Numbered from the stretch's first letter, positions 1 through 5,713 are shown. The stretch: DNA of 5,756 bases from Syntrophaceae bacterium (GCA_014874425.1 JACWAG010000365.1:1-5756), one strand, 5' to 3'. Numbers and translations are program-made. The notes: a model not told the origin generated them from the letters alone.

Positions 1-282
1 GGTAAATATCTTCTGGACTTCGCCTTCAATTATCAGTCTGCTGGCGGCAACCAAGACGTAGCCTACCACGCCGAACCCAAAAAAGATGAGAAACATCGTG
101 AAAATGCGTCCGGCATTGCTGAGTTCGTGAACTTCCCCATAACCAACTGACGATATAGTCAACACCGTCATGTATAGCCCGTCTAGAAAAGACCAATGCT
201 CAATCAACATATAGCCCGAGGTCCCGATAATAATTACCGATAAAAGGCCTACAATTGATCGAACGAGAATATTTGAGTGCAC
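1..282 (-). CDS. Potassium channel family protein, N-terminal pore region (partial, runs off left edge)
   Basis: Ninety-four codons are visible on the minus strand, from a GTG start at 282 to the window edge; the C-terminal part is missing. The translation shows TM1 (about residues 5-27), a pore helix (about 32-43), the selectivity filter SVGYGE at 45-50, and TM2 (about 59-80), followed by a charged stretch ending EGEVQKIFT. This is the two-TM (Ion_trans_2) pore layout of prokaryotic K+ channels. In that family a cytoplasmic RCK/TrkA-N domain usually follows, and would lie outside the window. The protein would sit in the inner membrane and conduct K+. The filter has Ser where Thr is usual (TVGYG). 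An in-frame TAA at 297-295 makes GTG 282 the earliest conventional start. The only good Shine-Dalgarno-like site (AAGGAG, 305-300) is 17 nt upstream of it, which is unusually far. The gene is divergent from the nucleotidase gene at 431. Identity as a K+ channel is firm; the exact subfamily is not. Confidence 0.85.
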   Translation of the reverse strand, partial: MHSNILVRSIVGLLSVIIIGTSGYMLIEHWSFLDGLYMTVLTISSVGYGEVHELSNAGRIFTMFLIFFGFGVVGYVLVAASRLIIEGEVQKIFT

Positions 283-352
283 GAGCGCTTGTTCTTAAAC
301 TCCTTCACCAAAGTCTCAGTCTTGTAAAACCGTGATTCGGGACTGAATATTT

Positions 353-382
353 AGTATAAGGCTTTTAGGTTTTATTCAACAA
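353..382 (-). promoter_or_regulatory. Candidate sigma-70-type promoter for the potassium channel gene
   Basis: On the minus strand a -35-like TTGTTG (382-377) is followed after 18 bp by TATACT (358-353), a good -10 match. It lies about 70 bp upstream of the GTG start at 282, so the leader would be roughly 65 nt. The call rests on sequence match and position only. The same -35 hexamer occurs in the candidate nfnA promoter. Confidence 0.35.
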
Positions 383-385
383 ACG

Positions 386-401
386 AAAAGAATTTTCTTT
401 T
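386..401. promoter_or_regulatory. Short perfect A/T-rich dyad in the divergent intergenic region
   Basis: AAAAGAA (386-392) and TTCTTTT (395-401) form a perfect inverted repeat with a 2-bp centre. It lies directly before a TATAAA hexamer (401-406) that could be a -10 for the plus-strand cluster, although no good -35 is seen at the right distance. The site is 30 bp before the start codon of the gene at 431. It could be an operator, but A/T-rich dyads of this size also occur by chance. Confidence 0.25.
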
Positions 402-430
402 ATAAATCAGTTAAGAATGAGGTCTGATAG

Positions 431-994
431 ATGAAAATAGCTTTTGACGTAGATGGAGTGGTGCTACAGTCCATCGACATAATATTGGATCACGTCAACA
501 CGGTTACGGGGGTAAGAGTTCCCTCTTCAAGTTTATTGACATGGGACCTCGAACCCCTTGGTATCGATCCTATGATCTTGATGGACGCTGTCGACTACAT
601 GTATTCGATGGTGGCTATTGAGCCATACGAAGGAGCTATAGACACTCTTAAGAATGTCTACGAAATAACTCGGTCCCCGTTGTTGTTTATCACTGGTAGA
701 TCTGACCTAGAGAGCGCTAAACGCCAACTTGAATCATTGCCATGGAACGGAAAACGGCCGGAAATGATCGTCACTGGAGGATCTCGGGATAAGCGCGTTT
801 ACTTGAGAGAAACAGGCGCAGAGTTTATTATTGAGGACGATGAGTTACACTTGGGAGATTACCTTAGCGAAGGGGTCGGGGTTGGGTTGATGATTCAACC
901 CTGGAACCGAACTTGTAAAACTCCTGTGACGGCTAGGTTTGACAGTTGGACCGAAATTGACCAATGGTTGATAAAGAATAATGGCTCAAATTAG
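431..994 (+). CDS. HAD-superfamily 5'-nucleotidase-like hydrolase
   Basis: This is a 187-residue cytoplasmic protein with all four HAD motifs: motif I FDVDGVV with nucleophile Asp6 and acid/base Asp8; motif II ITGRS with Thr88; a likely motif III Lys121 in RDKR; and motif IV as the acidic IIEDDE stretch at 133-138 (metal ligands). The short size, the TWDL segment (37-40), the PWNR segment (157-160) and the lack of a large cap domain resemble the NT5C-type deoxyribonucleotidase/YqfW-like group. The likely reaction is hydrolysis of a phosphomonoester, possibly a (deoxy)nucleotide, but the substrate cannot be read from the sequence. The ATG at 431 is supported by GAGGT at 419-423, 7 nt upstream. 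It is the first gene of a tight plus-strand cluster; tsaD starts 12 nt after its stop. The presence of hpt two genes downstream is compatible with a role in nucleotide turnover (inference). Confidence 0.78.
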   Translation: MKIAFDVDGVVLQSIDIILDHVNTVTGVRVPSSSLLTWDLEPLGIDPMILMDAVDYMYSMVAIEPYEGAIDTLKNVYEITRSPLLFITGRSDLESAKRQLESLPWNGKRPEMIVTGGSRDKRVYLRETGAEFIIEDDELHLGDYLSEGVGVGLMIQPWNRTCKTPVTARFDSWTEIDQWLIKNNGSN

Positions 995-1006
995 AGAACT
1001 TTGACC

Positions 1007-2062
1007 ATGATTGTATTGGGTATAGAGACATCATGTGACGAAACCGCCGCAGCGGTGGTCGAGAACGGTACCAGGACACTCTCAAATGTGGTGGTGTCTC
1101 AAATAGACATTCACCGGGAATTTGGAGGGGTGGTCCCGGAACTGGCTTCGAGAAAGCACGTCGAATCTATTTCGATGGTTATTTCAAAAGCGCTTAGTGA
1201 CGCATGTGTGGATCTTCACGATGTCGAAGCAATCGCTGTCACAAGGGGACCAGGCTTGATAGGGTCTTTACTTGTAGGAATAGGCGCGGCTAAGGGTCTG
1301 TCGTACGCCCTGAACAAACCTATCTTTGCAGTCAACCACCTTCATGGCCACCTTTTTGCTTCTTGGCTTGATAACGATCAAATGGAGTTTCCATTTCTAG
1401 GGCTAGTTGTCTCAGGTGGGCACACCAGTATATTCGAAGTTCGGACACCATTGGACATTGAGATCATAGGCAAAACTAGAGATGACGCTGCGGGCGAAGC
1501 CTACGACAAAGTTTCAAAGCTACTTGGACTAGGTTATCCAGGGGGAGCGATAATTGAAAAACTTGCCGAGGGGACCTCGACTAATGGACTTCGTTTTCCT
1601 CGTGCCCTGATGGAACCTAGGAACCTCGATTTCTCGTTTTCAGGATTAAAGACCGCCGTATTGAGATACTCCGAAAAGATTTTTGCCAATCGCTATGAAA
1701 AGAAAATTCCAGGGAGTTTCCAACAGATCACTCCTTTGGAACCCTCAAGTGATGACTGTCACCATATTCAAAAGATCGCCGCCGCTTTCCAGGAAGCTGT
1801 TATAGATACTGTGGTAAAGAAGTTGTTCATGGCTGTTGAGATAAGAAAATCCACACGTGTCGTCGTCTGTGGAGGTGTAGCCGCTAACAGGGCCTTGCGG
1901 AACAGGGTAATATCGGAGGGTCTAGACAGGGGGATAGACATCATCTTGCCAGCGATTTCCTTTTGCTCAGACAATGGAGCTATGATCGCGGCACGAGGTT
2001 ACTTCCTGTACCAGGAGGGGATTGCGGATTCTCTGGACTTTGGAGCCAAAAGTCGTTGGTAA
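1007..2062 (+). CDS. tsaD: tRNA N6-adenosine threonylcarbamoyltransferase TsaD
   Basis: TsaD (Kae1/YgjD/Gcp family) transfers the threonylcarbamoyl group from TC-AMP to A37 of ANN-decoding tRNAs, working in bacteria with TsaB and TsaE, which are not in this window. Visible family hallmarks are GIETSCDETAAAVV near the N-terminus, the metal-binding HLHGH (His111 and His115), SGGHTS, the AGEAYDKVSKLLGLGYPGG stretch, DFSFSGLKTAV, CGGVAANRALR, and CSDNGAM with the third metal ligand Asp322. The frame stays open back to a TTG at 1001, but ATG 1007 is preferred. It puts a GAGA-type Shine-Dalgarno (994-997) at a normal 9 nt and gives the usual MIVLGIETSCDET beginning, and the His ligands then fall at the same numbers as in E. 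coli TsaD. The protein is 351 residues, longer than E. coli TsaD (337), mainly because of extra residues at about 223-255 between SGLKT and AFQEAV. It is probably cotranscribed with the gene before it. Confidence 0.96.
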   Translation: MIVLGIETSCDETAAAVVENGTRTLSNVVVSQIDIHREFGGVVPELASRKHVESISMVISKALSDACVDLHDVEAIAVTRGPGLIGSLLVGIGAAKGLSYALNKPIFAVNHLHGHLFASWLDNDQMEFPFLGLVVSGGHTSIFEVRTPLDIEIIGKTRDDAAGEAYDKVSKLLGLGYPGGAIIEKLAEGTSTNGLRFPRALMEPRNLDFSFSGLKTAVLRYSEKIFANRYEKKIPGSFQQITPLEPSSDDCHHIQKIAAAFQEAVIDTVVKKLFMAVEIRKSTRVVVCGGVAANRALRNRVISEGLDRGIDIILPAISFCSDNGAMIAARGYFLYQEGIADSLDFGAKSRW

Positions 2063-2081
2063 TGCTAAATATCAACGAAAC

Positions 2082-2094
2082 GCGCCTTAGGCGC
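2082..2094 (+). repeat. Short GC-rich palindrome after tsaD
   Basis: GCGCC (2082-2086), loop TTA, GGCGC (2090-2094) form a perfect 5-bp stem in the 67-nt gap between the tsaD stop and the hpt start. No T-run follows, so it is not a convincing intrinsic terminator. It could be a pause or mRNA-stability element, or chance. Confidence 0.3.
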
Positions 2095-2114
2095 CCGTAT
2101 CAACAAATGTGATC

Positions 2115-2120
2115 GAGGAG
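2115..2120 (+). promoter_or_regulatory. Ribosome binding site that decides the hpt start
   Basis: GAGGAG lies 9 nt before the ATG at 2130. The in-frame GTG at 2109 has no Shine-Dalgarno upstream and would place this site inside the coding region, so ATG 2130 is the better start. Confidence 0.7.
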
Positions 2121-2129
2121 CTAATCCCC

Positions 2130-2654
2130 ATGAAGCCCATGACCAGGAGAGAGTTGTTCAGTGAGGAAAAGATCGCCGAACGCGTCAAGGAGATTGGCGG
2201 ACAAATATCCAGAGATTACAGGGACAAGCCAATACTATTAGTCGGAATACTCAAGGGGGTCTTTGTTTTTATGGCAGACCTCGCCAGAAACATATCATGC
2301 CCCTGCCATGTAGACTTCGCCAGAATATCGTCCTATGGGAACAACATGACTAGCAGTGGCGATCTGGAAATAATAATGGACATCAGCCTTCCGGTTGAAG
2401 GTAGGGACGTAATCCTTGTGGACGACATCGTTGATACGGGTTTGACACTTCATAACTACAGTGAATATCTGAAGAGCCGCAACCCGAATTCGCTGAAGAT
2501 AGCGGCGCTAATAGATAAGACATCCAGAAGAGAAAAGTTTGTCGAATTAGATTACTGCGGGTTTGAAGTTGAAGATGGTTTCATCGTCGGATACGGTCTG
2601 GACTGTAGTGAAGAGTTCCGTAACCTGCAGGGGCTCTACATATTAGAAGATTGA
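2130..2654 (+). CDS. hpt: Hypoxanthine(-guanine) phosphoribosyltransferase
   Basis: This 174-residue cytoplasmic purine-salvage enzyme converts hypoxanthine or guanine plus PRPP to IMP or GMP and pyrophosphate. Seen in order: VGILKGVFVFMADL (about 38-51) as the PPi-binding loop region; the flexible catalytic loop beginning SSYGNN (67-72); the PRPP-binding signature VILVDDIVDTGLT (94-106) with acidic pair Asp98/Asp99 and presumed catalytic base Asp102; Lys130 in LIDKTSRR, which contacts the purine exocyclic oxygen; and GFIVGYGLD (150-158) with Phe151 stacking position and metal-binding Asp158, followed by the FRNL segment. Length and motif order match bacterial Hpt. The start is set at ATG 2130 by its GAGGAG site rather than at the upstream GTG 2109. 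It is the last plus-strand gene and converges with the minus-strand membrane protein. Hypoxanthine versus guanine preference cannot be judged from the sequence. Confidence 0.95.
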   Translation: MKPMTRRELFSEEKIAERVKEIGGQISRDYRDKPILLVGILKGVFVFMADLARNISCPCHVDFARISSYGNNMTSSGDLEIIMDISLPVEGRDVILVDDIVDTGLTLHNYSEYLKSRNPNSLKIAALIDKTSRREKFVELDYCGFEVEDGFIVGYGLDCSEEFRNLQGLYILED

Positions 2655-2689
2655 GGATTTGTAGGAAGATGAATGACTGTTCACATAGA

Positions 2690-2718
2690 GAGTCGAAAAG
2701 AATTGAGAGTGTCGACTC
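2690..2718. repeat. Inverted repeat in the convergent intergenic gap
   Basis: GAGTCGA (2690-2696) and TCGACTC (2712-2718) are perfect 7-bp arms around a 15-nt loop. It lies between the 3' ends of hpt (2654) and the opposing membrane-protein gene (2734), where a bidirectional transcription stop would be expected. No T-run follows on either strand and the loop is long, so a terminator role is only a possibility. Confidence 0.3.
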
Positions 2719-2733
2719 GGAGCGGCGCCATGG

Positions 2734-3042
2734 TCAAGATTGCAAGAAGCTAATCAAAAGCCTTTTAAACTGAGTGACCCCAAAAAGGACACCTGCCAGC
2801 CAGCCGCCTATGACTCCAGTAAGAAAAATTTGAGGCGCTTCAATCCCTGAAGATCTAATTTTGACATGCAGGAGTAAATATACGGTCAGGAATGACACTA
2901 TACCAGCCAACAAATAGACGCTGTTAAATCTCACTCTATTTATTTTCAAAATATTTCCGGCGATGAAGAACACCAAACAGATAGCGCCGACGCACGCGGC
3001 GAAACCCATGAATCCGGCTTTGACTAAAAGGCTATAGTCCAT
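2734..3042 (-). CDS. Small membrane protein of unknown function
   Basis: I do not recognise this 102-residue protein. Its composition is strongly hydrophobic with three likely membrane segments at about 8-30, 41-60 and 71-92. Short charged links between them are KINRVR (33-38) and KIRSSGIEAP (61-70), and the tail carries FKRLL (92-96). The Gly-rich third segment (TGVIGGWLAGVLFG, 75-88) suggests close helix packing. No Cys, His or other motif points to a catalytic role. The ATG at 3042 is the only usable start, because the ATG at 3054 runs into an in-frame TAG immediately before 3042. The Shine-Dalgarno match is poor. It lies downstream of nfnB on the same strand, about 100 nt after its stop, with the long hairpin at 3067-3106 between them. 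The long open frame with credible helices and the lack of a better gene here support it being real. Confidence 0.7.
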   Translation of the reverse strand: MDYSLLVKAGFMGFAACVGAICLVFFIAGNILKINRVRFNSVYLLAGIVSFLTVYLLLHVKIRSSGIEAPQIFLTGVIGGWLAGVLFGVTQFKRLLISFLQS

Positions 3043-3066
3043 CTACGCTGCCATGTTATAAAGTTT

Positions 3067-3106
3067 CTGTAACGGCCTCATTACAGAAAACATGAGGCCG
3101 TTACAG
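3067..3106 (-). terminator. Perfect 15-bp hairpin downstream of nfnB, possible terminator
   Basis: The arms 3067-3081 and 3092-3106 are perfect reverse complements (15 bp, with CGGCC/GGCCG cores) around a 10-nt loop. On the minus strand the hairpin begins 39 nt after the nfnB stop and ends 24 nt before the start codon of the small membrane protein, so it suits termination or attenuation after nfnAB. The tail after the stem on the minus strand (AAACTTTATAAC) is not a clean T-run, so it is not a textbook intrinsic terminator. On the plus strand a G-T wobble and one further A-T pair would extend the stem, but no gene is seen ending nearby on that strand except hpt, over 400 nt away. It could also be a dispersed palindromic repeat. 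Confidence 0.55.
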
Positions 3107-3145
3107 GACTTAGATGATTAACAGTTAACAACTTGAGCTAATAGA

Positions 3146-4573
3146 CTAGCTGATTCCGAAAGTGCTGAGCATTGACAGAGCAGCTTTTCGTCCAGCGCCC
3201 ATAGCCAGAATAACCGTCGCCGCGCCGGTAACGATGTCTCCGCCTGCCCAAATCCGGTCACGGGAAGTCTTGCCGGTTTCAAGGTCAGCGACAATGTTTC
3301 CCCATTTATTGGTTTCCAGGTTCTTCGTGCTCGTGGGAACCAGAGGATTGGCCGCGTTACCTATTGCGACAATGACTGTGTCACATTCTATTTGGGCTTT
3401 TTCTCCAGGGATCTCGACAGGACGGCGTCGTCCAGAGGCGTCGGGCTCGCCGAGCTTCATCTTCTGAACGTTTACACCAACCGCCCAACCTGTCTCATTT
3501 CCAACTATTTCAGTGGGGGAGTTCAAAAGTTGGAACTTGACACCTTCTTCGATCGCGTGATGAACTTCCTCAGTTCGAGCTGGTAACTCTTCCATTGTTC
3601 GCCGGTAGACTATGGTTGATTCTTCCGCTCCCAGCCTTAATGCGGTCCTGGCGGAGTCCATAGCCACGTTGCCTCCACCGAAAATGACTACCCTGCGGCC
3701 TTTTGCAACCGGCGTGTCGGTTTCCGGGAACTTGTAGGCCTTCATAAGGTTCGCGCGGGTCAAGAACTCATTTGCCGAGTAAACGCCATTCAAATTTTCA
3801 CCTGGAATTCTTAAAAACAGAGGGGCTCCAGCGCCGGAACCAATGAACACTCCATCAAATTTGCGTTTCTCAAGCATGTCATCTACTGTTTCTATTCTTC
3901 CAACAACCCAGTTGGTTTTGAACTCCACGCCCATCCTTATGAGTTCATCGACCTCGGCCCGGACAATAGCTTTAGGAAGCCTAAACTCTGGGATACCGTA
4001 AACCAGCACTCCACCGAGTTCGTGTAAGGCTTCGAAAACAGTCACTGCAACGCCCTTTTTAATTAAAGCGCCCGCGAGAGTTAACCCCGCAGGACCAGAA
4101 CCGACAACGCCGACCTTCAGGCCGGTGGGTTTCGGGAGTTCCGGTCTTTTACCGTCATCATGAAGCGCGGCATAATCAGCAACATATCTTTCGAGTCTTC
4201 CGATTGCGCAGGGTTCGCCTTTTCCTTTAGCGCCAACAACACACTTGGATTCGCACTGGCTTTCCTGTGGGCATACTCGTCCAGCTATCCTGGGCAAAGT
4301 GTTTTTTTCTTTGATCTTCCAGGCGGCCCCCATAAGATCGCCGGATTTTACCAAACTTATGAAATCCGGAATGTCGACCTCGACAGGACAGCCCTTCATA
4401 CAGGATGGTTTCTTGCACTGAAGACACCGGCTCGCTTCCAACAAAGCTAAATCGTTGTCATAGCCCAAGGCGACTTCGTAAAAATTGTGGGCACGTTCTA
4501 TAGGATTCTGCTCGGGCATTTTCTGCCGAGGGGTTTTCGGTTTCTTTGCTGGTTTTGTCTCTTGGTCACTCAT
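3146..4573 (-). CDS. nfnB: NfnB (NfnL), large subunit of electron-bifurcating NADH-dependent ferredoxin:NADP+ oxidoreductase (GltD-like)
   Basis: This 475-residue protein belongs to the glutamate synthase small-subunit (GltD) flavoprotein fold. In order: a Lys/Pro-rich N-tail (1-20); an Fe-S domain with Cys50, 53, 58, 62 (CLQC...CMKGCPVEVDIP) and Cys101, 107, 111, expected to carry two [4Fe-4S] clusters; an FAD Rossmann motif VGVVGSGPAGLTLA (154-167); LGGVLVYGIPEFRLP (186-200); an NADPH-binding Rossmann motif VVIFGGGNVAMDSA (295-308); YRRTMEELPAR (323-333); and the FAD-closing IWAGGDIVTGAATVILAMGAGRKAA stretch (441-465). Such proteins are often annotated as glutamate synthase, but no large GltB subunit is present and the partner is NfnA. 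The complex couples NADPH oxidation to reduction of NAD+ and ferredoxin, or the reverse. The frame is open back to 4597, but ATG 4573 is chosen: it overlaps the nfnA stop as TAATG and has GGAGG 6 nt upstream. Confidence 0.88.
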   Translation of the reverse strand: MSDQETKPAKKPKTPRQKMPEQNPIERAHNFYEVALGYDNDLALLEASRCLQCKKPSCMKGCPVEVDIPDFISLVKSGDLMGAAWKIKEKNTLPRIAGRVCPQESQCESKCVVGAKGKGEPCAIGRLERYVADYAALHDDGKRPELPKPTGLKVGVVGSGPAGLTLAGALIKKGVAVTVFEALHELGGVLVYGIPEFRLPKAIVRAEVDELIRMGVEFKTNWVVGRIETVDDMLEKRKFDGVFIGSGAGAPLFLRIPGENLNGVYSANEFLTRANLMKAYKFPETDTPVAKGRRVVIFGGGNVAMDSARTALRLGAEESTIVYRRTMEELPARTEEVHHAIEEGVKFQLLNSPTEIVGNETGWAVGVNVQKMKLGEPDASGRRRPVEIPGEKAQIECDTVIVAIGNAANPLVPTSTKNLETNKWGNIVADLETGKTSRDRIWAGGDIVTGAATVILAMGAGRKAALSMLSTFGIS

Positions 4574-5433
4574 TATGCGCCTCCGGGGAAACTGCATTTA
4601 CAGCCGCGAGGAGTCTCACGGAAGTTGTTGAGAGCGATTAGCTCCGGTCCTTTATACATTGCCAACCGCTTCATCAGAAGGTCGAAATCTACCTGAAGAC
4701 CATCGAATTCCGGGCCGTCAACGCACCCGAACATGGTTTTCCCGGCGACTTCCACTCTACATGCTCCACACATTCCTGTCCCATCAACCATGATCGGATT
4801 CAAACTCACGACTGTAGGAAGATTTGCCTTCTTGGTCACACCGCATACGGCCTTCATCATAGGGACTGGGCCAATGGCGACAACGAGATCTATCTTTGTG
4901 CCCTTGTCAATAAGACCCTGCAGCACCTGGGTGACAAAGCCATGAACACCGAATGAGCCGTCGTCAGTAGAAATAATCAGTTCATCACTAACTTTTTTGA
5001 TGTCCTCGGTCATGATCAGCAGACCTTCGGTTCGAGCGCCTATGATGCTGATCACCTGATTGCCGGCGTCGTGCATGCCCTTGGTGATAGGATAGAGAGG
5101 CGCCACACCGATTCCACCGCCTACACCCACGACCGTCCCGAACTTTTCGAGATGGGTTGGCTTCCCCAATGGTCCGCAGATGTCCTGAAATTTTTCACCT
5201 ACTGCCATGGTTCCCATGTAGTAAGTTGTAGCCCCAACTTCCTGCCAGACTAGGGTAATAGTGCCCTTATCCGCATCTTTGTCGGCAACTGTGAGTGGGA
5301 TTCTCTCTCCATCGTTGTGGGTGCGTAATATAATAAACTGCCCCGGTTTATGGGCCTTGGCGATGTCAGGCGCTGAAATTACGGCGCGATTCACCCCTGG
5401 ACCTAAACGTTCTTTCTGAAGAATTTCAAACAT
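4573..5433 (-). CDS. nfnA: NfnA (NfnS), small subunit of electron-bifurcating NADH-dependent ferredoxin:NADP+ oxidoreductase
   Basis: This 286-residue protein is a ferredoxin-NADP reductase-like flavoprotein of the SudB/PyrK-like group. Seen: a beta-barrel FAD domain with RIPLTVAD (44-51) and GPLGKPT (87-93); an NAD(H) domain with VGVGGGIGVAPLYPI (102-116) and AIGPVPMM (186-193); and a [2Fe-2S] motif D217-x4-C222-x2-C225-x11-C237. In PyrK the first ligand is Cys; Asp there is the NfnA-type arrangement known from NfnAB structures. This favours NfnA over a dihydroorotate dehydrogenase electron-transfer subunit, as does the absence of pyrD. Length fits the family. The start is firm: AGGAGGA lies 7 nt before ATG 5433. 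The stop overlaps the nfnB start by one base, so the two are one translation unit. The C-terminus ends with a CKC pair (Cys278, Cys280) whose role is unknown. It is cytoplasmic. Confidence 0.88.
   Translation of the reverse strand: MFEILQKERLGPGVNRAVISAPDIAKAHKPGQFIILRTHNDGERIPLTVADKDADKGTITLVWQEVGATTYYMGTMAVGEKFQDICGPLGKPTHLEKFGTVVGVGGGIGVAPLYPITKGMHDAGNQVISIIGARTEGLLIMTEDIKKVSDELIISTDDGSFGVHGFVTQVLQGLIDKGTKIDLVVAIGPVPMMKAVCGVTKKANLPTVVSLNPIMVDGTGMCGACRVEVAGKTMFGCVDGPEFDGLQVDFDLLMKRLAMYKGPELIALNNFRETPRGCKCSFPGGA
4580..4584 (-). promoter_or_regulatory. Ribosome binding site that decides the nfnB start
   Basis: GGAGG on the minus strand ends 6 nt before ATG 4573 and lies within the last codons of nfnA. 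It excludes the more upstream in-frame ATG at 4597, whose coding sequence would contain it. With the TAATG stop-start overlap it implies translational coupling of the two subunits. Confidence 0.75.
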
Positions 5434-5440
5434 GAAATTG

Positions 5441-5447
5441 TCCTCCT
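5441..5447 (-). promoter_or_regulatory. Strong Shine-Dalgarno of nfnA
   Basis: AGGAGGA on the minus strand ends 7 nt before ATG 5433. It is a near-consensus site at ideal spacing, suggesting high translation of the nfnAB unit. Confidence 0.75.
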
Positions 5448-5514
5448 CAAGCTTCTCTTCGCTGAAATTTTTCTAGGAAAACTCGCTCGGCTGGTATGGA
5501 GTGTCGAAAGCAGA

Positions 5515-5542
5515 GTTATAACAAAAAGTAATATCACAACAA
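5515..5542 (-). promoter_or_regulatory. Candidate sigma-70-type promoter of nfnAB
   Basis: On the minus strand TTGTTG (5542-5537) is followed after 16 bp by TATAAC (5520-5515). The -10 lies about 80 bp before the nfnA start codon, giving a leader of roughly 70-75 nt. The -10 is part of an 8-bp palindrome, GTTATAAC (5515-5522). The rest of the 280-bp gap (5434-5713) is A/T-rich on inspection, and I see no other gene, RNA or clear repeat in it. Confidence 0.4.
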
Positions 5543-5713
5543 AACTACTGCGGGCAACAAGTTTATCAAGCTGAAATCACACCAATTGCGGAAGTCGCCG
5601 TCTACACAACAATTTGAAGCATAAACAACCAAATAAAGGTCTGGGAGTTTATTGCCAAGTTCTCTATTGTGAAACCATCATTACGATCAATGGACTTCTA
5701 AAGGGCCCATAAA

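Noticed and set aside
1001..1006. TTG at 1001 as the tsaD start
   Set aside because: It would put the Shine-Dalgarno only about 3 nt away and add two residues to the usual family N-terminus; ATG 1007 fits both.
1768..1974. Open frame on the minus strand inside tsaD (68 codons)
   Set aside because: It is fully antisense to conserved TsaD motifs (CGGVAANR, SDNGAM), and its translation has no recognisable features.
3162..3586. Two plus-strand open frames antisense to nfnB
   Set aside because: They lie opposite the conserved C-terminal FAD and NADPH regions of nfnB, have no independent ribosome binding site that I could see, and have no protein-like motifs.
3146..4573. Annotation as a true glutamate synthase small subunit
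   Set aside because: The fold is the same, but no large glutamate synthase gene is present and the coupled partner has the NfnA-type Asp-Cys3 ligands. A separate gltB elsewhere in the genome cannot be excluded.
4160..4696. Open frames on both strands within the nfnB N-terminus and the nfnA 3' end
   Set aside because: They overlap the Cys-rich Fe-S region of nfnB, which is clearly the real frame. The translations are low-quality shadows.
4733..5253. Plus-strand open frames antisense to nfnA
   Set aside because: They are opposite the [2Fe-2S] and NAD-binding motifs of nfnA and show no family features.
4573..5433. Annotation as PyrK, the dihydroorotate dehydrogenase electron-transfer subunit
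   Set aside because: The first [2Fe-2S] ligand is Asp rather than Cys, no pyrD is adjacent, and the gene is coupled to a GltD-like subunit.
5640..5713. Possible terminator for the right-edge gene near GGGCCC and the CCATT/AATGG-like stretch
   Set aside because: GGGCCC has no loop and the other pairing is imperfect with wobbles; there is no T-run.
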